A DNA stretch of 5,258 nucleotides from Alphaproteobacteria bacterium. Its GTDB lineage: Bacteria > Pseudomonadota > Alphaproteobacteria > Rhizobiales > Aestuariivirgaceae. The stretch is from NCBI GenBank assembly GCA_026400595.1, contig JAPLOT010000125.1, forward strand, positions 1 to 5,258, read 5' to 3'. Positions 1 through 5,258 of the stretch are shown here, piece after piece. The notes under the pieces were generated by a model, which saw only the letters and a program-made list of their open reading frames with translations, had not been told where the DNA came from and made no database searches. Made by a program: the position numbers and the translations under genes. Each line of letters starts with the position of its first letter. The first letter of the stretch is position 1.

Positions 1-151
1 GCGCGGTGGTCTTTCCCACCGAACTCGGCCCGAAGAGCACAAAGAAGCGCCCTTCCGCGACATCGAAGGAGAGGTTGTGGAGCGCACGCACGTTTCCATA
101 GGATTTCGATATCCCGGCAAGACGCAATGCGTGGCTGCTGCTTCCTGTCAT
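1..151 (-). CDS. ABC transporter ATP-binding protein, sugar-importer type (N-terminal fragment)
   Basis: This is the start of an ATPase subunit that would sit on the cytoplasmic face of an ABC importer and power uptake. Only the first 50 or so residues are in the window. They show the usual opening of a MalK/UgpC-like (CUT1) subunit: a first beta strand (ALRLAGISKSYGN), the VRALHNLSFDVAEG segment, then the Walker A P-loop GPSSVGKTT at about residues 40-48. The P-loop lysine and following TT are intact, but the usual G-(S/A/C) pair is replaced by S-V. An AGGAA Shine-Dalgarno (158-162) lies 6 nt from the ATG at 151; a second in-frame ATG at 157 directly abuts it, so 151 is preferred. The gene follows the oxidoreductase on the same strand after 127 nt, which suggests the operon imports its own substrate. 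Class (importer) is well supported; the transported sugar is unknown. Walker B, signature motif and C-terminal domain lie outside the window. Confidence 0.88.
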   Translation of the reverse strand, partial: MTGSSSHALRLAGISKSYGNVRALHNLSFDVAEGRFFVLFGPSSVGKTTA

Positions 152-157
152 TCCCAT

Positions 158-162
158 TTCCT
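158..162 (-). promoter_or_regulatory. Shine-Dalgarno of the ABC ATPase gene
   Basis: AGGAA on the minus strand lies 6 nt from the ATG at 151 and directly touches the alternative ATG at 157. The spacing decides for the start at 151. Confidence 0.6.
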
Positions 163-278
163 GTCGCCGGCCATTCAGGCTCTGTTCCCAGCCTCAGACT
201 ATCTTGTCTCTCACGATTTGCAAGACGCCCATCACCTTAAATCTGAACGGAAATCCGCCCAATATTCAGGCATATGGC

Positions 279-1421
279 TCAGCCCTTCGCGTTCTCCCAC
301 TGTCCGGTACGCGCCGACTTGAGAACCGCGTCCGTCACCAGATCGGTTGCCAGCGCATCGCGGAAGGTCGGTGCAGCGGACTGCCCCCCGCTCACCGCTT
401 CAAGGAAATCTGCAACCTGGTGAATGAAGGTGTGTTCATAGCCGATCTGCAATCCGGGCACCCACCACTTGTTCATGTAGGGATGGTCGCCATCGGTGAT
501 GTGGACCGAGCGCCAGCCGCGCGTGCGCCCCTCGTCCCGATGATCGAAATACTGGAGCCTGTGAAGGTCGTGCAGGTCCCAGAAGATCGAGGCGTGCTCG
601 CCATTGATCTCGAAGGTGTAGAGCGCCTTGTGGCCACGCGCGTAGCGCGTTGCCTCGAAGCTCGCCAGCGAGCCATTGTCGAAGCGCGCCAGGAACAGGC
701 TGGCGTCATCGATGCCCACCTTCTCGGTCTTGCCGGTAATGTTGTGATGGCGTTCCTTGATGAAGGTCTCGGTCATGCCCGAAACCTTGTCGATACCGCC
801 ATTGAGCCAGAGCGCCGTGTCGATGCAGTGGGCGAGCAGGTCGCCGGTCACGCCGCTACCGGCGACGCCCACATCGAGGCGCCACAGGCCTTGACCGCCC
901 TGCGGCAAATCTTTCGAGATCGTCCAGTCCTGAAGGAACTTGGCGCGGTAGTGGAAGATCTTGCCCAGCCGGCCTTCATCGATCAGTTGCTTGGCCAGCG
1001 TGACAGCCGGAACCCTGCGGTAATTGTACCAAACCATGTTGGGCACGCCAGCCTTCTCGACGGCTTCCACCATCTTCCGGCTCTCGGCAGCATTGCGGCC
1101 CAGTGGCTTTTCGCACATCACCATCTTGCCCGCGGCCGCAGCGGCGAGGGCAATGTCGAGATGGGTGTCGTTCGGACTCGCGATGTCAATCAGGTCGATC
1201 GACTTGTCCTCGACCAGCCGGCGCCAGTCCGTGACGCTGGAGTCATAGCCCCATTGATCCGCAAAGGCCTTGGCCTTGTCGGCGCTGCGTGCACAGATCG
1301 TTTTCAGAACAGGTTGATAAGGCAGGTCGAAGAAGTGACCGACCTGGGAAAATGCATTGGAGTGGGTCCGGCCCATGAAGCCATAACCCACCATGCCGAC
1401 ATTGATCTTCTTCTTTGCCAT
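279..1421 (-). CDS. Gfo/Idh/MocA family NAD(P)-dependent sugar oxidoreductase
   Basis: A cytoplasmic dehydrogenase of 380 residues, a normal full length for the family. The N-terminal Rossmann domain carries the dinucleotide motif G-Y-G-F-M-G (residues 12-17) and the EKP motif (104-106), whose lysine is the family's catalytic/cofactor residue. The C-terminal alpha/beta domain has the D194-x3-H198 catalytic pair (GDLLAHCID), as in inositol dehydrogenase. The stretch NYRRVPAVTLAK (133-144) followed by FLQDW (162-166) and AGSG (187-190) resembles, from memory, the levoglucosan dehydrogenase/inositol dehydrogenase branch. The likely reaction is oxidation of a ring hydroxyl of a sugar, glycoside or cyclitol to a ketone; the substrate cannot be assigned. 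The chosen start (MAKKKINVG) overlaps the isomerase stop by one base (TGATG), implying translational coupling. An ATG four codons earlier (1433) lacks a ribosome site and lies within the isomerase. Family sure, substrate inferred. Confidence 0.93.
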   Translation of the reverse strand: MAKKKINVGMVGYGFMGRTHSNAFSQVGHFFDLPYQPVLKTICARSADKAKAFADQWGYDSSVTDWRRLVEDKSIDLIDIASPNDTHLDIALAAAAAGKMVMCEKPLGRNAAESRKMVEAVEKAGVPNMVWYNYRRVPAVTLAKQLIDEGRLGKIFHYRAKFLQDWTISKDLPQGGQGLWRLDVGVAGSGVTGDLLAHCIDTALWLNGGIDKVSGMTETFIKERHHNITGKTEKVGIDDASLFLARFDNGSLASFEATRYARGHKALYTFEINGEHASIFWDLHDLHRLQYFDHRDEGRTRGWRSVHITDGDHPYMNKWWVPGLQIGYEHTFIHQVADFLEAVSGGQSAAPTFRDALATDLVTDAVLKSARTGQWENAKG

Positions 1422-2470
1422 CACGCCACCCACCCATGTTTGTCGCGAACCTTGATCATGGCGGCGAGAATGTCGTTCCAGGTTTGCTGCTTCAACATGA
1501 CTTCATTGGGGAACATGCAGCCATCCCAGCAGATGTGACGGAAGGCCTTGACCAGCTCGCCATTGCCGTCGCGCAGCCAGTAGCCGGCGTGCTTGGTGAT
1601 ATCCAGCTTGCCATTCCTGTCGGTCACCATGCAGTGGCGCCCGGTCTTGTCGTGATAGCCAAGCCCCTTCACCGTGCCATCGTTCTGGGCTACGTGGAAA
1701 TCGATTGTCCAGGGTCGCAGCGCGTCAGTCATCTTTTTCAGCGCTTCATCAAGCGTCTTCTTGCTCTTCCAGTCGAACTTCGCTGGCAGCAGGCGAGCCT
1801 TGGGCGCATTGTAGCCCATGGTGTAGAGCAGTGTGTGGGCCATGTCGGCCTGAAAGCCGATGGTCTGGGGACGGTCCGTCTCTTCGAGCGTGTCGATCAT
1901 CGCCTTCCAGGAGTGCATGCCCCCCCAGCAGATTTCGCCTTCGGCAGCGAGCCGCTCGCCGAAATCCGCCGCGACACTGCAGGCCTCGCGAAACGTCTTG
2001 GCAATCTTCTTGGTATTGCCCGCGGGGTCCTTCGCCCACTCGCCCGGGCTCGCGGCAGAATCGATGCGAATCACGCCGTAGCTACGCACGCCCAGGGCGC
2101 GCAATCGCGCACCGAGTTTGCAGGACTTCTCGACGTTGGCAACGAACTTCTTGCGGTCGGCGGCCGAGCCCATAGCCGATCCACCGCCGACCGGCGGCCA
2201 GACCGGTGCCACGATGGATCCGATCACCAGGTTGTGCCTTTGGACCTTTTCGGCAAGTCGCTTCACCTCGTCGTCGGTGAAATCAATGTTGGTGTGCGGG
2301 GCGGCGTGGAAGATGTCGATTCCGTCGAACCTTGTGCCATTCACGCTCGCCTTGGCGGTCAGATCGATCATGGTGTCGAGATCAATGGGCGGCTCCGACT
2401 CGGACCCCTTGCCAACCAATCCCGGCCACATCGCATTGTGAAGTCTGGGGAAATTGTTTGTTCCTGCCAT
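1421..2470 (-). CDS. Sugar phosphate isomerase/epimerase-like TIM-barrel protein (xylose isomerase-like)
   Basis: A 349-residue cytoplasmic protein of the AP-endonuclease-2/xylose isomerase-like TIM-barrel superfamily, which uses a divalent metal to isomerise, epimerise or cleave sugars. Visible features are an N-terminal strand with GIDIFHA (50-56), an acidic strand EGEICWGG (177-184), the likely metal ligands D209 and H212 in FQADMAHTLLYT (206-217), then DFHVAQNDG (257-265) and a late WDG (315-317). Residues 265-315, with HDKTGRHC and a glycine/aspartate-rich stretch, look like an insertion before the last strands that marks a subfamily longer than typical 260-300-residue members. Start: GGAGGA lies 4 nt before the ATG at 2470, while an in-frame ATG at 2485 is upstream of that site. 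It is the first gene of the operon, coupled to the oxidoreductase. Isomerase, epimerase and 3-keto-glycoside lyase are all possible; the fold is well supported, the reaction is not. Confidence 0.85.
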   Translation of the reverse strand: MAGTNNFPRLHNAMWPGLVGKGSESEPPIDLDTMIDLTAKASVNGTRFDGIDIFHAAPHTNIDFTDDEVKRLAEKVQRHNLVIGSIVAPVWPPVGGGSAMGSAADRKKFVANVEKSCKLGARLRALGVRSYGVIRIDSAASPGEWAKDPAGNTKKIAKTFREACSVAADFGERLAAEGEICWGGMHSWKAMIDTLEETDRPQTIGFQADMAHTLLYTMGYNAPKARLLPAKFDWKSKKTLDEALKKMTDALRPWTIDFHVAQNDGTVKGLGYHDKTGRHCMVTDRNGKLDITKHAGYWLRDGNGELVKAFRHICWDGCMFPNEVMLKQQTWNDILAAMIKVRDKHGWVA

Positions 2471-2474
2471 TGGG

Positions 2475-2480
2475 TCCTCC
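2475..2480 (-). promoter_or_regulatory. Strong Shine-Dalgarno of the isomerase gene
   Basis: GGAGGA on the minus strand lies 4 nt from the ATG at 2470. It fixes the start there, because the upstream in-frame ATG at 2485 has no comparable site. Confidence 0.8.
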
Positions 2481-2502
2481 AGCATCTTTATGATTTTCGG
2501 AA

Positions 2503-2532
2503 ATGATAAGCGGATTTCACCCTTGCTGTCTA
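2503..2532 (-). promoter_or_regulatory. Candidate sigma-70 promoter of the catabolic operon
   Basis: On the minus strand, TAGACA (2527-2532, 5 of 6 to the -35 consensus) and TATCAT (2503-2508, 5 of 6 to the -10 consensus) are separated by 18 nt. Transcription would begin near 2496, giving a leader of about 25 nt that contains the GGAGGA site. The palindromic operator candidate lies directly upstream of the -35 box. This is a by-eye match in an 87-nt divergent gap, not a measured start. Confidence 0.5.
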
Positions 2533-2533
2533 G

Positions 2534-2557
2534 AACTGTTATATTAGTATCACAGTT
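2534..2557. promoter_or_regulatory. 24-bp palindrome, probable operator of the GntR regulator
   Basis: The arms AACTGT and ACAGTT are perfect inverted complements, and 10 of the 12 base pairs of the full 24-bp element match across a centre between 2545 and 2546. The middle is AT-rich. It lies between the divergent operon and regulator, ends exactly at the base before the regulator's ATG, and touches the -35 box of the catabolic promoter. GntR/FCD proteins bind as dimers to palindromes in such gaps and usually control themselves and the neighbouring operon. Binding is inferred. Confidence 0.6.
2537..2545 (+). promoter_or_regulatory. Candidate extended -10 element for the GntR gene
   Basis: TG-T-TATATT matches the extended -10 pattern TGnTATAAT at 8 of its 9 positions, counting the free n; a poor -35 (TTTCAC, 2515-2520) lies 19 nt upstream. 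Transcription would start near 2551-2553, leaving only about 5 nt before the ATG. The element is inside the palindrome, so repressor binding there should block the gene's own transcription. Confidence 0.35.
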
Positions 2558-3241
2558 ATGTCCCTTGATTTGTCCTCAGCCAGGCTCGACCGCACGCGGC
2601 CCCTCAGAGACCAGATTTATCCCATCGTGAAGATGCTCATCCTTACAGGAGCCATTCGGCCGGGTGACATCATTGACGAAAAGAACATTGCCGCCCAGTT
2701 GAATGTCTCCCGGACACCTGTTCGCGAGGCAGTAAAGCGCCTGAGCGACGAGCATCTCGTCGAAGTGATCGCACAATCCGCGACCCGCGCCGTCCGAATC
2801 GACCGCAACGAGATCTGGCAATCCTATCTGACGCGCCGCGCCCTCGAGATGGAGAGTGCAGCCCAGGCGGCTCCCCTGATGACACAGGATCACGCCGACA
2901 AGCTGTCCGAGATCCTTATGCAGCACGCCCGCGCCGTGGAACGGCGACACTTCGTCGAGGCGATCGAACAGGACGACCTGTTCCACCGGGCCATCACCGA
3001 GGTGAGCGGCCTTCCCCGCATGTGGCAGATGATCGAGATCTCCAAGGCCCAGCTGGACCGCTGCCGGCACCTCATGCTGCCACGGGCAGGACAGGCCGAG
3101 GCTACGCTCGAACAGCATCGCGAAATCATCCGTGCACTGAACACGCATGACCCTGAAAGGGCGAGGCTGGCGATGCGCGCGCACCTTGATGCGGCCTACA
3201 AAAGCACGGAAACGGTCCTGGACGGTCCGGGGCTGGGCTGA
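2558..3241 (+). CDS. GntR family transcriptional regulator, FCD subfamily
   Basis: A 227-residue DNA-binding regulator. The N-terminal winged helix-turn-helix (about 13-80) has the hallmark recognition segment NVSRTPVREAVKRL (49-62) after the IRPGDIIDEKNIAAQL stretch typical of GntR proteins. The all-helical C-terminal FCD effector domain (about 88-215) keeps the metal-site pattern: D139 and H143 (DDLFHRAI), H187 (EQHREII) and H209 (AHL). FCD domains usually bind small carboxylates or sugar acids through this metal, so the likely inducer is a pathway intermediate. The gene diverges from the sugar operon, so it probably represses both that operon and itself. The start is forced: a TAG lies in frame at 2531 with no other ATG, GTG or TTG start between, and the next ATG (codon 26) falls within the DNA-binding domain. 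No Shine-Dalgarno is visible. Family sure; target and ligand inferred. Confidence 0.95.
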   Translation: MSLDLSSARLDRTRPLRDQIYPIVKMLILTGAIRPGDIIDEKNIAAQLNVSRTPVREAVKRLSDEHLVEVIAQSATRAVRIDRNEIWQSYLTRRALEMESAAQAAPLMTQDHADKLSEILMQHARAVERRHFVEAIEQDDLFHRAITEVSGLPRMWQMIEISKAQLDRCRHLMLPRAGQAEATLEQHREIIRALNTHDPERARLAMRAHLDAAYKSTETVLDGPGLG

Positions 3242-3246
3242 GCCGG

Positions 3247-4389
3247 CTACTTCAACCGCATCATCACGAGAACAAGTCCCAGCGCGGCCACCTGCGCCAG
3301 TCCGACCAGGAGGAAGGATGTACCGATGCCGAGGTCCGCGGCCACCCAGCCGAAGACCCACGGTGCGAGGGTCCGGGGAATGCCGGCAAGCAGTGAAACG
3401 AAGCCAAGGCCACCGGCCCGGTTGGCCGGGACGAAGCTTGCCGCAAGCGCAAAGATGCAAGGAATCAGGACGGCGGTGCCAAGGCCGACCGCCGCAAAGG
3501 CTGCAGCACTTACTGCAAAGTTTACCGAGACGCCCAGGACAAGGAAGCCGCAGATCGCGATGACAAGGGACACCACCATCAGCGGAAGGTCGCCAAAGCG
3601 GGCTCTCAGCCGATCACCGGGGAAGCGGACCGCCGCATTGCAGATGCCGAAGAAGGCTGCGCCCAAACCGGCGATCGCCGCCAGAGACGGCGCAAGTTCG
3701 TCAAGCAGCTTGGCAGACCACATCAGTGCTGCCGTTTCGCCGGCGATGATGAGGCCAGCCGCCACGCCAAGTAGCGTCAATGGCAGCTTGTTCGGCAGGG
3801 CAAGCATGCGGGCCGCACGGCCGCGCGCAAGCTGCCGCGGCGCAACGAACAGATAGACCATCCACCACGCAAGTCCGAACATGGCGATCATCGGAAGCGC
3901 TGCGACCTGAAGCCCGGCCTTGACCGCGACGTAGCTCTGGAGAATCGCAAAGCCGGCCACCGCAACCGAAACGCAACCGTGAAAGGCGGTGAAGACCGGG
4001 CGGCCAAGGTCGTGTTCCACCGCGGCCGCCTCGGCATTCATGAAGAGATCGGTGAAGCCGAAGACGATGCCCACGAGGAGAAAGGCGGCAAAGAACCACA
4101 CGGGCGAAGGGCTGACCAGAAGCAGGGAGACGAGCGCCGCGAATGCCGGCAGAGACCAGAGCAAGACGGTTCGGTTGCTGGTGAAGCGCGCGATCGTCCC
4201 ACCCAGCGACATGATGGTTACCGTCAGCAGCGTCGACAGCATGAGGCCGACGCCGAAGGCAAAGCTGCCGACCCCGGCATTGGCGAGCACCACGGGCATC
4301 GCGCCGGCAATGGTACCAATGGCAGATCCGAACGCGGCGAAAACCGCCATGATGGCAATCCGCTGCCGAAGGTAACTGTGAGTCGTCAT
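3247..4389 (-). CDS. MFS transporter, MosC/YbjJ-like
   Basis: A 380-residue inner-membrane permease with about 12 hydrophobic segments (roughly 11-35, 42-62, 74-92, 98-116, 134-153, 163-183, 203-223, 237-255, 267-285, 289-311, 325-350, 354-376). The segment MNAEAAAVEHDLGRP (117-131) followed by FHG (136-138) is the pattern I associate with the YbjJ/MosC branch of the major facilitator superfamily; MosC belongs to a rhizopine (methyl-scyllo-inosamine) locus in rhizobia, and YbjJ is of unknown substrate. A sugar or cyclitol substrate, or efflux, are all possible. The start at MTTHSYLRQR is chosen because the 57 codons open upstream have no hydrophobic start and run into the CHAD gene. Only a weak AGGG (4401-4404) precedes it, 11 nt away. 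The gene follows the CHAD gene by 40 nt on the same strand and converges with the regulator. It may be co-transcribed with CHAD. Confidence 0.88.
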   Translation of the reverse strand: MTTHSYLRQRIAIMAVFAAFGSAIGTIAGAMPVVLANAGVGSFAFGVGLMLSTLLTVTIMSLGGTIARFTSNRTVLLWSLPAFAALVSLLLVSPSPVWFFAAFLLVGIVFGFTDLFMNAEAAAVEHDLGRPVFTAFHGCVSVAVAGFAILQSYVAVKAGLQVAALPMIAMFGLAWWMVYLFVAPRQLARGRAARMLALPNKLPLTLLGVAAGLIIAGETAALMWSAKLLDELAPSLAAIAGLGAAFFGICNAAVRFPGDRLRARFGDLPLMVVSLVIAICGFLVLGVSVNFAVSAAAFAAVGLGTAVLIPCIFALAASFVPANRAGGLGFVSLLAGIPRTLAPWVFGWVAADLGIGTSFLLVGLAQVAALGLVLVMMRLK

Positions 4390-4429
4390 GAAGGCGCGGA
4401 CCCTATCGGGGGCCGGCACACGGCGCAAT

Positions 4430-5258
4430 TCACGCGGCAGCGGCCCGCCACATGGCATCAATGCGCTGTGCGTATGCCGAAGGCTTCTCGGCATAAAGCA
4501 ATGCGGACTTGCGACGAGCCGTTGCCAGATGTGCGCTGTGAAGTGCGGCAATTGCTGCATGAATTTCGGTCAGAACCGACTTGTCCGCAGGAGCGAATCC
4601 GCCGATCGCAGCGGTCAACTCATCAAGGTCGTTGATCTCGCCCAAGGCCTCGCGCAGCACCGTGAGTTCCACCACGATCGCAGGCATGACGTCCGGCCAG
4701 AGACCGCGCAGCATCTCGGTGTGGTGGAGATTGTGGATCACATGCTTGCGTGCCTCGTGCAACGCCTCGGCGTCCTCGGTCCTGAGCGCAACCGCCAGCT
4801 GGCGGCGGGCCAGGGCATAGCTTCGCTTCAGGCCGCCAATGCAGAAGCTGCGCCCACCGCGTGGCAAGCGCCAGCGCCGCAGCTCCGTCTCGAGTTGTGC
4901 AATCAGGTCGAGGGACTTGCCAGCTGCGTCGGCAAGTGCGACCGGCACAGCCTGGGCGCCACCGATCGAGCGCAGATACGCCAGAATGGCGCTCCTGGCG
5001 GCATCGCTCATGTTCAGCTTTGCGAGAATAGCATTGAAGGCCTCGGCCTGCCGTGCCTCCGCCAGAAGATCCGCAGCCTGCTTCAGGAGCAGGTCGCCAT
5101 CGCGAAAGGCCGCCGTACCGAGACCAGGCCGCACCAGCCGCAGCAGGCTCCGCATCCGCTTGATGTTGCGGCGGGCCGCGTGGACCCCGGCACCTGCAGC
5201 AGCGCCACGGAGATCAACGGCACTTGCTTCCAGCAGCTTGCGCATGACCTTTCGCGCA
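4430..5258 (-). CDS. CHAD domain-containing protein (probably 5'-partial)
   Basis: A soluble, helical protein rich in Ala, Arg and Leu. It shows the two-repeat CHAD pattern of conserved histidines and basic residues. Numbered from the ATG at 5245, repeat one has VHAARRNIKRMRSLLRLVRP (21-40) and repeat two has ALHEARKHVIHNLHHTEML (161-179), followed by LGEINDLDEL (201-210). CHAD domains bind polyphosphate through these basic surfaces and often accompany polyphosphate or storage-granule proteins; no CYTH domain is seen within the window. The first repeat has LAEARQAEAF (61-70), where family members usually have an Arg-Asp pair, so that aspartate appears replaced by Gln. The frame stays open from the ATG at 5245 to the window edge (codons for A-R-K-V precede it), and the first helix looks short, so the true start may lie outside. 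Without that extension it is 271 residues. The MFS gene follows after 40 nt. Domain call is firm; cellular role is not. Confidence 0.87.
   Translation of the reverse strand, partial: ARKVMRKLLEASAVDLRGAAAGAGVHAARRNIKRMRSLLRLVRPGLGTAAFRDGDLLLKQAADLLAEARQAEAFNAILAKLNMSDAARSAILAYLRSIGGAQAVPVALADAAGKSLDLIAQLETELRRWRLPRGGRSFCIGGLKRSYALARRQLAVALRTEDAEALHEARKHVIHNLHHTEMLRGLWPDVMPAIVVELTVLREALGEINDLDELTAAIGGFAPADKSVLTEIHAAIAALHSAHLATARRKSALLYAEKPSAYAQRIDAMWRAAAA

Noticed and set aside
148..174. An 8-codon minus-strand frame (ATG to TGA) whose stop overlaps the ABC ATPase start as ATGA
   Set aside because: It is too short to distinguish from chance, has no good ribosome site, and directly follows another stop codon.
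173..271. An 8-bp direct repeat, attcaggc, at 173-180 and 264-271, and weak small hairpins in the gap before the ABC ATPase
   Set aside because: One 8-mer twice in 100 bp and 4-bp stems are compatible with chance. No T-run, strong promoter or conserved fold is visible in 152-278.
204..1538. A 444-codon plus-strand open frame opposite the oxidoreductase gene
   Set aside because: It is the antisense shadow of a well-supported oxidoreductase. The translation shows no family motif and no ribosome site, and long antisense frames are expected in GC-rich genes.
1415..2506. A 363-codon plus-strand open frame opposite the isomerase gene
   Set aside because: Its translation has no recognisable domain and it mirrors the isomerase almost exactly; the isomerase has a strong ribosome site, clear metal motifs and operon coupling.
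2500..2518. A GAAAT/ATTTC inverted repeat with a 9-nt loop overlapping the operon -10 region
   Set aside because: The arms are only 5 bp, AT-rich, and do not extend in either direction; the 24-bp palindrome is a much better operator.
2576..3460. A 294-codon minus-strand open frame opposite the GntR gene
   Set aside because: The GntR/FCD motifs are unmistakable on the plus strand; the opposite frame is low-complexity and also overlaps the end of the permease gene.
4390..4560. A 57-residue N-terminal extension of the permease
   Set aside because: It overlaps most of the CHAD C-terminus, lacks transmembrane or signal character, and the first membrane helix follows naturally from the ATG at 4389.
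3979..4635. A 218-codon plus-strand frame across the permease and CHAD genes
   Set aside because: It is rich in charged residues with no motif, spans two real minus-strand genes and has no start signal.

Overview
This is a GC-rich proteobacterial window, most likely from an alphaproteobacterium of rhizobial or sphingomonad type. That placement rests on base composition and on the gene families present (sugar ABC ATPase, inositol-dehydrogenase-like oxidoreductase, FCD-type GntR regulator, MosC/YbjJ-like permease, CHAD protein). It is inference; no marker gene is present.

Positions 1 to about 2,470 hold a minus-strand carbohydrate catabolic operon. In transcription order it encodes a xylose-isomerase-like TIM-barrel sugar isomerase/epimerase (start 2470), a Gfo/Idh/MocA NAD(P)-dependent oxidoreductase whose ATG overlaps the isomerase stop codon (TGATG, start 1421), and, after a 127-nt gap, an ABC sugar-importer ATPase (start 151). 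The ATPase is cut by the left window edge just after its Walker A motif.

Positions 2471 to 2557 are a compact divergent control region. It has a strong Shine-Dalgarno and a good sigma-70-like promoter for the catabolic operon. A near-perfect 24-bp palindrome abuts the ATG of the divergent GntR/FCD regulator (2558-3241, plus strand). The regulator has no visible Shine-Dalgarno, and its extended -10 candidate lies inside the palindrome. This suggests a nearly leaderless, autorepressed transcript.

Positions 3247 to 5258 hold two more minus-strand genes, convergent with the regulator and only 5 nt from it. They are a CHAD-domain protein (probably cut at its 5' end by the right edge) and, 40 nt downstream of it, a 12-TM MFS permease of the MosC/YbjJ type.

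Working model: the ABC importer brings in a sugar, glycoside or cyclitol. The oxidoreductase oxidises a ring hydroxyl to a keto sugar, the TIM-barrel enzyme isomerises or cleaves the product, and the GntR protein controls expression by sensing a pathway acid or sugar. The substrate cannot be read from sequence. The MFS and CHAD genes have no clear functional tie to the operon. I see no RNA genes, mobile elements, CRISPR or phage features. No stretch longer than about 130 nt lacks a gene.
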